DNA from: Phytophthora hibernalis
Taxonomy: Eukaryota; Oomycota; Peronosporomycetes; Peronosporales; Peronosporaceae
NCBI GenBank assembly: GCA_012656075.1
Contig: JAAKBF010000024.1
Coordinates: 372,001 to 436,000 of the forward strand
DNA length: 64,000 bases
Direction: 5' to 3'
Shown one piece after another: positions 11,967 through 23,213 of the stretch (the stretch's first letter is position 1; the number at the start of each line of letters is the position of its first letter). Position numbers and translations under genes: made by a program. A model generated the notes under the pieces. The model worked only from the letters and a program-made list of their open reading frames with translations. It was not told the origin of the DNA and ran no database searches.

Positions 11967-13997
11967 CTAAGATATACTTTCTGAATTACTCGGAAAACAC
12001 GAATTAATGTCGGCTATTTCGCGAGGAAGCCCACCTGCCTCAATGATCACAAGGTCACCAGCGTTTCGCATTGCAGTCAGAGATCGTTTTGCATTTGATG
12101 CAATATCGCGCTCAACTGGTACGTTGAGGGTTGGTGTACGAGTTTTGGGAGCGGGTACGTCAGCTCGTTTCCATTTTCGAACTCGCCGTCGAATTTTATT
12201 TGACTTCGTGACACTCACACTCGTGATAACACCAGTGGCGCTCGGTATCTCACAGACCCCCCGCTAACTCAATACCCCCACCGTCTTCTCGGTCATTTTC
12301 GTCAGCTTTATCATCCTCATCTCCGCTTTCAGAACTATCGTCGGATTGGTATTGGACGTCGGTACCTAAGTCAAGTCCGTCATTTACATCTTCAACTCTA
12401 TCCTCCATATCAGCTATCCCGTCGATGGCATCCGCAGCAAAAATTTTCCACTCCTGCACTCGATCGCTTTCAACAGTGCAGCAAGTATTCTCAAAATCAA
12501 AGACATTACGAAGTCCATCGCCAACACCAGAGTAAGAAAATAATTGATCCGTGAATGAAGGTATGACACAACAATCGAATTCAGATGACGAGGCAGCAGA
12601 AATAGTGACATTTTTTCCATTGGAAAGAAGTAAAATACATCGTTCACCCTTGATCGAATTGCTCGAAGGCCTTGAACAAGTCTCTTGACTGACTCCTCGC
12701 GGTTATGTAGCTTCAAGTGATCGTACTCAATGATGTCTACAACCCAATTAACAACTCCACCGTCTGCATTAAACGAGCGTATTTTCCTCATGGCCCGTGC
12801 GAAGTGCGCATCCAACATCGACTTTCCGTCCTGTGTATCGGTATGAATAAATCTGTCGACACGAATCCCGTGTAAAGCACCAATTACGGGCAGCATATAT
12901 ATGACTAACGTCTTTTGATAGCAGCATGAATTATCGCTCTGGACGGAGATTGTTGTGATAGACAGCAAATAATGCTTAATCGAAATAATGACTGCCTCGA
13001 GAAGGGCAACAACAGCTTCTTTATCTTGTCGGTTGTCCCCATCCGATTCTGATCAATGTACACCTTATTTTCGACAGGGTCTTGCGACGGACGTTCCTTT
13101 GGCCAGAAACGCACCATGGTTCCATACCAGCTCATACCTCTCTTGTCATAATGCTCCGATGTTTTCTCGCAAAACTATATATCGGCTCCGCCTTCATTTT
13201 GAAATCGATGACTACTAGAGCTTCTGTCGCTTCGCTCCCAGCGCAACGAGACTTCATTTCGCAAAAACAGGTCGTGTAATGCCCGTTGCTGGTTGAGAAC
13301 GCGGAGGCGATGACCAAGAAAAGCTCCAGCTTTGCGGGACAATCTGCTAAAACTCCCAACGTGTTCTCATCAGCGGTTCTTTCCTCAAGTTGGTGCGTGA
13401 CGTGTGCAATAAAGGATGGAGCGCACGCCAACCATGACATGCAATCGGCAACGAGTATGTGGTATTAGTCCGACACACGAGACCGAACTTTATCAAATGG
13501 TGAGCGCAGGAAGGGTAATTTTCACCAGCAATATCTTCAAAATGGCGGACAGTTCCGTATTCCAATCAGGCTTTTAAAATGTCCATCTTGCGTGACAAGT
13601 CCTTAAAAACACTTGGCAAGATATCCCGACTAATACCCGTCAATAGTCCAAAGTTGTTGCTGAGAAGGAAACCAGAGATATAGTCAACAGCAGACCGTGA
13701 TTGCACCTCTCCATTCGTCAAAATCGATGCCAGTTCATAAAACGTAGACTTGCCCACACAAAACTGATTAGATTTCTGGGACTGCTCAAATATCACACTG
13801 ATCGATCGCCGACGCAATATACTTGGGACATTGTGATACACGTTGTCTACTTTTATGCGTTTAGTCCCCCAGGACACAAACGCCACGTTCTCCATCCCCA
13901 AATCATTTTGATTGCGGTGTCTGCTTGCGAATCAACGAACTTTTTGCACGTCCATTTTGGCTTAGTCAATGCACCAACACTAGTTAGCAGCTCGTAA
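11967..13997 (-). pseudogene. Decayed DDE-type transposase-like gene
   Basis: Read on the minus strand, successive frames follow one another in the order 13901-13566, 13565-13347, 13440-13132, 13135-12905, 12968-12414, 12459-12250 and 12218-11967. Visible landmarks are a GEVQSRSAVDYISG segment, VVIDFKMKAEPIY followed by SWYGTMVRFW, and QSDNSCCY followed by TQDGKSMLDAHFARAMRKI. The end is acidic, followed by a basic tail. The spaced D/D residues in DFKMK and QSDN suit an RNase H-fold DDE transposase. I cannot assign the superfamily. Multiple frameshifts and stops show decay. Confidence 0.55.
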
Positions 13998-14890
13998 CCA
14001 CTTCCAGTAACTCCGTCGACACACATTCAGACCTGGAATAACTTCGGCGGCGATATGAAGTTCACTCCACGTAAAACAGCGACATAGCACAGCGCGAATG
14101 GTTCGGCGCTCCAAGCCCCCTCTTGTACTTGTTGTCAAAACAGGGGCGATGGCTTCTTGGGCATCAGCACACAGCTGACTATCACGTTGCAGATTGTCTT
14201 GGCCGACTTCTGCTCAAAATTTACCTAGCAATATCCGAAACCTGTTCTTGAGCGGATGTATGGGGCTCGCTACATCAAGCGATATGTGAAAAAAAGTCGC
14301 AGAAATGTTTCAACGGGGAGTGAAAAATCTCTCGCAAGTTAGGCCCAGCACGCATGGTTGAAGTTCTTATTAAGAATAACCCCAAAAAGTACGACATTTC
14401 CAAATTCGGGCGCGTTCGAAACGAAAACGCCACGAGAGGTCTCAGAGTCTTTGTCTGCCGTGGGCGGAAATGGTGACGAGGACGACCAACCGGTAATGCA
14501 ACGTCGAAAGCCTATGAAGTCCTGCTGTGCATCCTATTTGGAAGTTGTCGTCACAAGCGACTCGGGCATTAAGCCACAACTAGCACTCCAAACGCTCCGT
14601 CTCGCTTTCCCACTGAGTTCTTCGGAGTTGGCTGATTTCAAGATTACGACGAAAGTTTCGTCAATCAAGAAAAGCTGAAAAACGAGGTAACTTCGTAACC
14701 CCGACGAAGAAGAGAACCTCAAATTGAGGTAGTTGTATTATGTAGTGTTTCTAATATATTCTATTCACCGCCGTACGCTACCACAAAGCTCCCATTCGAT
14801 ACATCGTTCTCAAACCACTAGTACACGAACGACTACAGATACGAGTAAACTGCGAGGTTTGGTGCCCCGGATTTTGTAGGCCGCGATCGA
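13998..14890. other. Gap, probably flank of the decayed transposon
   Basis: A plus-strand frame at 14358-14678 (106 codons) has no recognisable domain. I see no clear terminal inverted repeats that would define the end of the neighbouring transposon. Confidence 0.3.
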
Positions 14891-14892
14891 CC

Positions 14893-16010
14893 CTACAACA
14901 TGCTGAACACGCCTACGCCAAGCGCGATGCCGATAATATAGTGCGGCATGGCCGGCCAGATCACATCCAGCATGGACTCCGACACTACCAGCGACAGGGA
15001 AAGGTTCAGCAGGTCGCGTTCAGACCCGGCAGCAGCACCATCAGCGCCTTGGGCATGATCCATATCATGACGATTCCCGACAGCATCGCCAGAAAGTTGG
15101 TGCACACGTAGCTGAATGGGAGAACGACCACCGACATGAACACCAGGAATACCTGCACGTAAAACAGCATCGTCACCAGATCCTCCCCGTCATGCGGTCG
15201 TTCGGGCTCACCCACCATAAATCTCAGGCAGAAGTTCATGAACAGGCGGATACAGTAGATGCCCGGATCGCGGATGTTGTTCAGCGTGTTGCGGTAAATG
15301 AGCACGCCGAACTGACGCAGCGACGACCGCTCAATACGGCAGGTGTTGCAGTGTCTTGCGGTCGCTCTTGATGCGGGTAGCTAGCTTGTGGCGGATCTCG
15401 ATCTGCCCGTTCGAGTGCAGCAGCTAGGACATGTCGGCGTGGTCGTGTTGACGAGGCTGATGAAGTACTCGGCCGGGATAATGTACTTGCGGGTAGTCGT
15501 GGCCCGCCGATGGAAAGTGCGGGATCGCCTTGGCCCTCAGGACGCAGAAGACCGTCTGGTCCGCCGGCAGCATCACGACGTTGGTGAACAGGTCGTGCAC
15601 CAGTGACCAAGGATGGTGGATGGTGCATACGACCGATTTGCCCTCGGCGCAGAGCTTGACGATGGACTTCATGCCGTTGTGCCTGACGCTCGAGTCCAGG
15701 CCGCTCGTGGGATCGTCCAGGATGAGGATGCTCAGTATGGACAGCAGCTCTATGGGGATGCTCAGACGGCACTTCTGGCCGCCCGACAGCCCTTTGCGGA
15801 AGATGTCGCTCACCAGAGTGTGGCGGCACGTGGCCACCCCATGACCTCCACCACGTCGTCCACGCGGCCTTGATCTACTTGGTCGCAACACTGTTTGGCA
15901 GACTGATCTTGGCGGCCATGCGCATGGCCTCCATCCAGCACGTGGACGACACAACACGAGCGGCATCGTTGGCGTCCGCGTTTTGCGTCTTGGTTTGTTT
16001 GCGGCTTCGC
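14893..16010 (-). pseudogene. Broken ABCG-type ABC transporter fragment
   Basis: On the minus strand a frame carries the ABC signature LSGGQKCRLSI, followed by a Walker B-like LSILILDDPTSGLDSS and a TIHHPW switch region. This order is typical of ABCG/PDR transporters, which export lipids or drugs across the plasma membrane. Further downstream, frames at 15305-15006 and 15105-14893 contain hydrophobic segments (MLFYVQVFLVFMSVVVLPFSYV and others) matching the transmembrane half. The Walker A region is not visible, and at least two frame changes separate the nucleotide-binding and membrane parts. The piece is distinctly GC-rich compared with its surroundings. It is a truncated, non-functional copy. 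Confidence 0.75.
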
Positions 16011-16886
16011 GTATGGACCTGATAGGTCAAAACGTTCTAAATATGTGCTATATTTAGAATTATGGACAATTCGAAGCTTGAGACCGCTTCACCTCAGCCT
16101 GTTTCGATTGAGTCATCGAGTTCGTCGGCGCGTAGTGCATCGAGGACAGCGAGTTGTTGTAGAGGACATGGCTCAGTCGCAAAGAGAAGAACGGAAAGTA
16201 TTGTACATTTAATGGCCGCTTGTCAAAATCAAGTGCGCAATTGTTTCAATTTTATTTACCGGTTTTGTGGGACCTTCATGTACAGAAATGGTGTACTTGA
16301 ATGTTGTTCTAAGTCAGCTGGGTCAACATTTGCTTGAATGTTGCTTGAAGCCGATTGGGTCAACATCCACGTTTTTTCAGATAGAATTATACGACGTTTA
16401 ATATTTGATAAATGTATGTGGTTTAGGTTTTACTGAGCCACAATAATCAAACTTAGGGCTGAGCGTTATTTTTTGACGAGCGCTAAACGGTAATCAAGTT
16501 TTTATCTTTTATTTTCAAAACATAAATTTATTCTCAAAACATAAATATTCGAATAGAGCGCCTAGGCGCAGTATGACGGTAGTTTCATACATCAATGCAA
16601 GAAGACGATCTTTGCGTCCCCAAATAGCTCAGGGCAATTGTCAGCACTAACTTAGTTAGCCAACATCTAGCTGGTTATGAAGTGCCATCTACCAAGGCTT
16701 TTGATCATGGCTATTTTCGTAATAAATCGATGTATCTGCACACTCGATATGTGTACTACCGGTACATGTACCCAACTCGCTCTATACACCACCGGATAAG
16801 TTGACATCCCGCTTTACGCAGCGTTTACGCTCTTCCGGACTCAAGAGTCATTCCTTACAATCATTGCCAACTTAACCGTTGGTCTA
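16011..16886. other. Gap with small direct repeats and palindromes
   Basis: No gene. The phrases CTTGAATGTTG and GGGTCAACAT each occur twice at 16288-16370 as a decayed ~45-bp direct repeat. A perfect palindrome GCGCCTAGGCGC lies at 16559-16570, and a TACATGTA at 16763-16770. Confidence 0.5.
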
Positions 16887-17169
16887 GTGTATAATAGCGT
16901 TGCTAGATGCACGGGGTTTGATGCAAGAGGGCTGCACCAAATGCATATAATGCGCATTGCATAAAACAAAGGATGCCTCCCATTAATATATAAATTACGA
17001 TTATGGCCCAATAGCCAGCTTGACACACCAACTGCCCAACCACACTCGAATTCAAGTGAATTTTACAGAAATTGCAAGCATGGACAAGGCTGAACCCATA
17101 CTCGTTTTGAGGGGGTAATGCATACAATGCATCAAACTCCGTGCATCAAACAACGCTGTACTGTATAAT
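16887..17169. repeat. Inverted repeat pair upstream of the effector gene
   Basis: The arm at 16887-16925 (containing GCACGGGGTTTGATGCA) and the arm at 17128-17169 are imperfect reverse complements separated by about 200 bp. The structure could be a small foldback element inserted about 200 bp upstream of the RXLR-like gene at 17363. Confidence 0.6.
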
Positions 17170-17283
17170 GTACACTCTCTTGTATGTGAACGGTGTCCAT
17201 GTACAAGAGATCCGAATGTATCGAATGGAACTGCTCTGTTTTGCCAAGCAGTGTTTGAACCAGCAAAGTTTCGAGGTCGCTTG

Positions 17284-17302
17284 TCATTTCGGAATTGACC
17301 AG
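17284..17302 (+). promoter_or_regulatory. Oomycete-type initiator upstream of effector gene
   Basis: TCATTTC followed by an AATTG block fits the oomycete initiator plus flanking region loosely (consensus GCTCATTYYNCAWTTTNYY). It lies about 70-80 bp upstream of the ATG at 17363, the usual distance. Confidence 0.5.
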
Positions 17303-17362
17303 CTCCCGGTCTCAAGAATTTTCATCCTACCGGTACCCCTGAGTTCCACAGAGATAAACAAG

Positions 17363-17731
17363 ATGCGCTTCGGCGCCCTCCTCGTTCTCTTTGTCGCCAC
17401 CTTCATCGCATGCACCAGCTTCACCAACGCCGAAAATACCGCAGTTGACAACACGGCTCGCCGTCTCAAGGGCAGCCAGCTGACTGCGAACGAGGAAGAG
17501 CGTGGTCCTTCTGCTAACTTTGCGTTGCTTGACGATGCCACCAAAAAGCTGAACGCTGAAAAAGTCGTTCGAAAAGATGATAAGATAGCTATAACGGTGG
17601 CGAAGGCGGCGAAGGAGAAAGTGCCCTGGTCCAAGAACAAGAAGTACGTCGTCGGTTCGGTTGCTGTCGGTCTTAGTTCGGTTGGTCTGTACGCTCTTTA
17701 CAAGAACCTCCAGGCGAACGGCGTTATTTAA
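17363..17731 (+). CDS. RXLR-like secreted effector candidate (122 aa)
   Basis: The predicted protein starts with a hydrophobic signal peptide (residues 1-23, ending TNA). An RRLK sequence follows at 33-36 and EEER at 44-47. This is the architecture of oomycete RXLR-EER proteins, which are secreted and act inside host plant cells, but the fourth position is K instead of R. The effector domain is short and lysine-rich, and ends with a hydrophobic stretch (about 95-113) that could insert in a membrane or form an amphipathic helix. No WY repeats are visible. I chose the ATG at 17363 because it directly precedes the signal peptide and follows an initiator-like element; upstream in-frame codons look untranslated. 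Inverted repeats flank the gene on both sides. The function is unknown. Confidence 0.75.
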   Translation: MRFGALLVLFVATFIACTSFTNAENTAVDNTARRLKGSQLTANEEERGPSANFALLDDATKKLNAEKVVRKDDKIAITVAKAAKEKVPWSKNKKYVVGSVAVGLSSVGLYALYKNLQANGVI

Positions 17732-17734
17732 TGT

Positions 17735-19185
17735 TTGCACAAACACTACTGTAACTGTACTACTGTTTGCAAACTGTTATGGTATACATGTACTACTGTA
17801 GTATAATATTAGTAGTAGTAGTATTAGAGTGTAGTAGTATGTACATGTAGCACGAATGTTGTATATTGTACTAGTAGTACTAATACTAGTAGTACATGTG
17901 TGTCGCTTGGTTCAAGCAATGAGACTCCACATTGCTCTCGTTGAGAGCGTGACGGTGTCGACCGTGGCAGCCGGGCAGTGGCTGGGATCATGGCGAGTGC
18001 TGGGACGATGTGCTGCCAGGGCAGCAGAGTCTGCATTCGAAGCGAGCAATGACACCTGTACGGTGGCAGTGCAAGCATGGTTGGGGCGACGTGGTGACAG
18101 TTAAGAGGAGGAAGACAGCGGCGATCACTCGATAGGAGAGCATGGGATGGTGAGAGGCACGCCAAACTTCGGCGGCCGAGGTGGCGTGCATGTACTAATA
18201 CTGTACGTGATGGACAACGTACAGTAGTGATGAAGTATACACGTACCTTAGGCCACCAAAGCTATTCAGGCTCTGTAAACCAAGCCGACAAGGCAATCCA
18301 ATCACTTCGCTATTTGCTTTGTGCACGTACGTACTTTTCATGTATTTTTATTTACATGAATTACCACTGGTAATGGTTAGGAAAGTGACTACGGTAGCAT
18401 TACAAACAAACAATCCCCATTCTTCATATTGGAGGAGAAAAAGGACTCCGAATCGCCTGCACAAATATCAAGTTTCAGTTAGATTTGGTTTGTATTATAC
18501 AACTATCCGGATAGAACCCGCCAAAGGTCGCAGCCCAGAGGTGTTATAATATCTTCAGATCATATTCCTTGCCCACCATGAGCAAAGCGAAATTGGCGGT
18601 GCGAACGAGGAGCTCACGAGCCAGTGTCCAACCTGATGCACGTCATAGACAGGTAAGAAAGTGCTCACAAGTTGTGAGTCGCAACAGGCGAAAAGTATTA
18701 ATAGCTTCTCAACTCACAATTAATCCACCTGCTTAGTAAGTAACCGGCATCCCTGGGCGTGCTCTCCAAAGAACTCCGCAAACATGTTTGTAAATTTTAC
18801 TAACGCTACGCACTAACTACCTGTAGCAGTAAGTGGCGTTTGCAAGCGTGTTTGTCTGTTTGTGCTTCCTGCAATCTTAAACAAGAGCTACGAAGAACTT
18901 CGCAGTAGTCATCGCTATTGGAGGTATGCGGTGCGATGGAACGTAGGAAACTACATAGATAATTGGAAAAGGAATGAGCACACCAGAGCTGGATTGAGAT
19001 GACTCGTGGCGATACACGGACACTTGCCAACCTCATTGCTTGAACCAAGCGCACACACTATTACTAGTATAATATACAAGTGTGAACCTCCTAGCTCCAC
19101 ATACGTGTTACTCCGATTTGCTTATAACCTAACTAACAGTTTGCAAGCAGTAGTGTTTGCAGTACAGTTATTAATAGTGTTTGGG
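17735..19185. repeat. Long inverted repeat pair enclosing ~1.1 kb
   Basis: Left arm about 17735-17922, right arm about 19030-19185. Both share, in inverse order, a CGCTTGGTTCAAGCAATGAG block and a CAAACACTACTG...TTTGCAAACTGTTA block, with an AT-rich TAGTA-rich stretch between. They look like long terminal inverted repeats of a non-autonomous DNA element. The enclosed 1.1 kb has no supported gene, although frames of 60-110 codons exist on both strands. Confidence 0.6.
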
Positions 19186-19475
19186 CGAACACTTCAGTCA
19201 CGAAGCACGATGTCGAAATAGGCCCCGCGCAGATGGAAATCCGCTTCCAAGAGCAACGGCAAGGGACACACGTACAAAGCTGGATCTTCAATGCCTCTGT
19301 TTAATACTTGTTCATTGGCTGCCCTCGTTCTAACAGCAATATTAGTCAATGGCTGCCATACACGTCCCAGTGAGACTTTCAGCAAAAAGATCTTCCGCTT
19401 CAACGTCACTCTTCATGTCACTATTTAATCTCTCAAAACCAGAAAATTAAATCCGCATTCGCACTTCTTCCCAGT

Positions 19476-22127
19476 ATGGAGAAGGACCTGCGCGACGCCT
19501 ATGCGGCGCTCAAGCTGCTGCGCGCGGACCTGGTGAAGACGCGGCGTGACAAGCGCGCACTGGAGGCCTCTCTCTCGTATCTACAGACCCACGGGTCGCC
19601 GTCAAGCCCTTCGCAGACCCGTGAGACGCGGCAGATGCAGCACGAAGACGTCAATTGTCAATTATTGCGAATGGAGACGAAATATGAAGCGCGATTATTG
19701 AAATGGAGAATCAATTATTGCAAAATAATTGTCAAAAGAAGGAGCAATCTCCGGAAGATGAAGACAACCAGCACGAAGAGAACGAAGGGATGGAGAAGTT
19801 GGCCATGCTCAATAAACTCCACAGTTTAACAGCTACAGTGGAGCAGCAGACGCAGACCATGTTGGCTCAGCAAGGAGCTTTTGCATTGCAGAGAGGGGAG
19901 TTGGAGACGAGACTGGAGGACGTGGAGCACAAGCTTCAAGCAGAGAAGACGCAGGTGGCTGACGCCGTGTTGGAGCAACAGGCAGCTAAGGAGAAGTACG
20001 AGTTTCTGGAGACGCAGGTGGAGATCTTGAAAGACGAGAAACGGCAGCTGGAGAAAAAGTTGGAGACTCATGTACAGACCAGTAGCATTCTGAATCAACA
20101 GTTGGAAGAGAAGGAGAAGGAGAGAGCGAGTCGAGGGGTGGAGCAGGACGGAATTCGGGGGAATACCAACGAAAGATGGAGGAGCTGCAGCTGAAATGTG
20201 AACGGCTGGAGTCGGAGTTGAATAGTGAGAGGAAGGTGCTTCGAGATCATGAAGAGGCTGAAGGACAATACGCTACGGCGCTGCACGATCTGGAAAACAG
20301 TTGTGAAGAATTGCGGGTCCAACTTGCAGCTTCGGTGACCGAACGAGATGCTGAAGCGAAGCAGCACGAAGAAAAACTCGCGGAGGTCAGTGAACGATAC
20401 AATTCAAAGTTGCACGACGTGGAAAGTGCGCTGGAAGTTGTAAAGAACCAACTTGCCGCATCACAGACCACCCGAGCCACCGAAGCTACTGACCATGAGA
20501 CGAAGCTTATGGAGGCTTTGAAAAAGTTGCAGGAGCAGCAGGAGACTCGAGAACAGTATGCCGTGACTCTGCGTGGCGTCGAACATAAGTTGGCAGAAGT
20601 GCAGTCTCAACTTGCGGCATCCAAAGTCAATCTGATAGAGGAGACGAAGAATCATGAGGAACAACTCGCTGGGGCAATGCAAAAACTGCATGATCAGCTG
20701 GATGACCACAAACGCCAAGCCATGGCGCTTTGTGACATGGAGACTAATTTCGAAAAACTCCATGAGAAGCTTGCAGATACAGAGGCTCAACGGTTATCAC
20801 AAGTGAAAGAGCTCGAATCAAAGCTTGTGGAGGCTTCGCAATGTGCTGAACAACATGAGAAAACTGCCTACACTTTAGCCATGGAGAAAAGGGCGCTTGG
20901 ACAGGACATACGTGAGGCTCGGCAGACTTCGAAACTGACGACTGAAGAATTGCTCAAGTGCCAGTCGGTGATGGAACAGAAGACCCAGGAACACCTGCAG
21001 GTCCTTGCCCAAGTTCAAAAGCAATCCGAGTCTCTAGAGACACAGCTTCTTGCTGCAGAAGACCACAAGGAGCCATCTCGCGGAACGAAATTTGTAGGTG
21101 AGCTACAAACTCTGAAAGCCTTTCATGGTCTCAGCGATAACGAAATTGTTGCTCTGCCTTCGACTAAATCTTGGGCATTGCTGCGTTCGGGGATCACGGA
21201 AATTGATGGCTTCTTGCCGCAGCTTCAGACACTGCTGAGTGTGATACAGGATTCACTTACACTTTGCGAGAGTCATGCCGACATCCTTCCAACGCTGTGC
21301 GAGCGTCTTCAAGGCAAATCTGATAGCGAGAAGGGACAACTCCCGGTGTTAGTGATCGCATTGAACCTGCTGCATTTTGCAGTGATACTGAAGGATCGGA
21401 TCGCACAAGTGGAAACCCCGTGACTCAAAATGTTGCGCGTTCTTTTCGTAGACGTCTTCTGTATGCTCTGGCGCAATGGTACGAGTGTGACCCTGGTGAT
21501 GATGTCCAAGGAGGCAACGAAGAAATGCCCACACCGACGTTCACTATCACGTCACGAGAAACAGCTCTGATACTGCAGAATTGGACTCGTGACCGCACAA
21601 AGCAGATTGGAGTGCGGCGGTGGCTTGCCCGAATGGAAGCCTATCCTGGCGTCCCACCACTACGAGGAGCATCATCCAACAGATTGCTGGAGCTACCGCC
21701 TGAAGGCTGCATGCTTGAGTTGGAAGACATGACACCCGAGGTGAAGGATGCTTTCCGGCTACTTCTGATTCCTATCCTGAAGCAAAACCGAGCGCTGTAT
21801 GTACGCGTTTTCACTCGTTACAGTGGCCGCGAAATCCAAAAGAAACAACAGCATCATGAACCCAACGCTGACGAGGAGAGAGATGAGGATAGTGACAAAG
21901 TGTGGGCGATGCGGATCCACGTCCAAAGTGCAATTACTGCTCGAACCCGGTCAAATGGAAGCATTCACCCTGCTCCACTGAACTTGACGTCGAGTCTCCA
22001 TGGCTTTCCGAGTCCACTAGCACCTACATCACCAGCCTCATCGGTGTCATCGTCAACATCCAGCTCAGCAAGCTCAAGGCTGCAAATTATTCAAGAGCGC
22101 CTGCAGTACTTGCACAACAACGGATAA
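19476..22127 (+). CDS. Long coiled-coil protein (frameshifted in this sequence)
   Basis: Four consecutive frames make one gene: 19476 to about 19700, about 19703-20160, about 20162-21423, and 21420-22127. The shifts fall at or beside short runs: AAA near 19703, GGGGG at 20157-20161, and CCCC at 21416-21419. The protein is about 880 aa. Roughly residues 1-560 are heptad-rich, with many EEL, KLQ and AEV-like repeats, predicting a long parallel coiled coil like a tethering or centrosomal/Golgi scaffold. The last ~235 aa form a globular region containing RETALILQNWTRDRTKQIGVRRWLARME, followed by a Ser/Thr-rich tail and a final short helix. I do not recognise that domain. No GT-AG intron cleanly explains the frame changes, so assembly indels are likely. 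Confidence 0.7.
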
Positions 22128-22237
22128 AACACAAGGACATCTCCTACAAATAACACGCATACAGTCAAGCGGCCATTTTTTCATCATTCGTTGTCATTGT
22201 GTCAGATCAGCGACTCCGCTCGCCTGCTCCTCACGCT

Positions 22238-23197
22238 TTACTCAGCTTTCTTCTTGGCCTCCGCGAACATGAAGTCGTAGTCCTGGATCTGAGTCTTCAA
22301 GGCATCACGTTCCTCCGTGAGCTTGGCGATCTGTTCGCGCTGGTGCTTAAGCTGCTCATCCTGAGCCTTAGACGTCTCCAGCTGCTTGTCCGACTCGTTC
22401 TTCTCGTCCATGAGCTTCATGAACGCCGAGCTCTGTCCTTCCGCCTGCTTCTTCACAGTAGCCACCTCGTTCTCAGCCTTCTGGAGCTTCTCGGCTGAGG
22501 TCTTGACCTTGATCTCCAGATCCGCGTTCTCCTGTACCAATCTGGCCAGCACGTCCACCTTCTTCTTCTTGTCGGCGTCGTCTTCACCCTGCAGTAAATC
22601 ATGCAGCTTCTCCACCTGCTGCTTAAATGTCTCGTTCTCAGCCAGTAGCGACTTGTATCCGGCTGCAGCTCCCTCTGCCTGTTTCTTCATAGCTCCCAGA
22701 CTCTTCTCCAGTCGGAGATTCGTCGCCAGTGCAATGTACACAAGACGTAGCAGCAGGAACAGGAAGAGGCAGAAGCCTGTGATGTACATGTCCCGCTGAG
22801 CAGTCAGCAGCCGGATCCGCATGCCATCACTCAGTACTTCATCCGAAGAGTGGTGCTTGTAAACTGTCGTCACGTCCGCTAAATAAGAAAATAACAAACA
22901 TAATTAAGAAAAACAGTTAGAGAGCATTTGGTTATATCTCAGCTTCCACAGCGGCTAGAGAGCCGGTACCGCCGTGGAAAGAAAGCTGCAGAGATGTAGC
23001 ATACACAAGAAGAGAATGGAGACGATTGCAAGCACGACTGTGGCCACCATATTGGCTGGAGAGTCCTTCCCGCCCACGTTCTTCATCAGGAACGAGATGA
23101 CGCCGTGCGACAGCCACTGGCCGAATGGGAGGCTCAGTATGAGGCAGATGACGGCCTCCGTCACCATCATCCAGAACATCAGCAGGTTGAGGATCAT
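22238..23197 (-). CDS. BAP31-like ER membrane protein
   Basis: Two exons on the minus strand, about 23197-22960 and about 22888-22238, separated by a short intron whose acceptor (TTATTTAG) is near 22889. The donor is uncertain because no choice keeps frame perfectly. Exon 1 encodes two hydrophobic helices. Exon 2 starts with DVTTVYKHHSS, then a third transmembrane helix (YITGFCLFLFLLLRLVYIAL), then a long charged coiled coil. This is the layout of BAP31/Yet proteins, ER cargo receptors that escort membrane proteins. The last four residues, KKAE, fit a KKxx ER-retrieval signal. A CTAG acceptor-like site just upstream of the ATG suggests there may be an earlier non-coding or coding exon. Confidence 0.8.
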
Positions 23198-23213
23198 CTT
23201 TGGGCGCCTAGAG

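Noticed and set aside
15388..15873. Plus-strand frames of 72-104 codons over the ABCG fragment
   Set aside because: They are antisense shadows of the minus-strand ABC signature frame.
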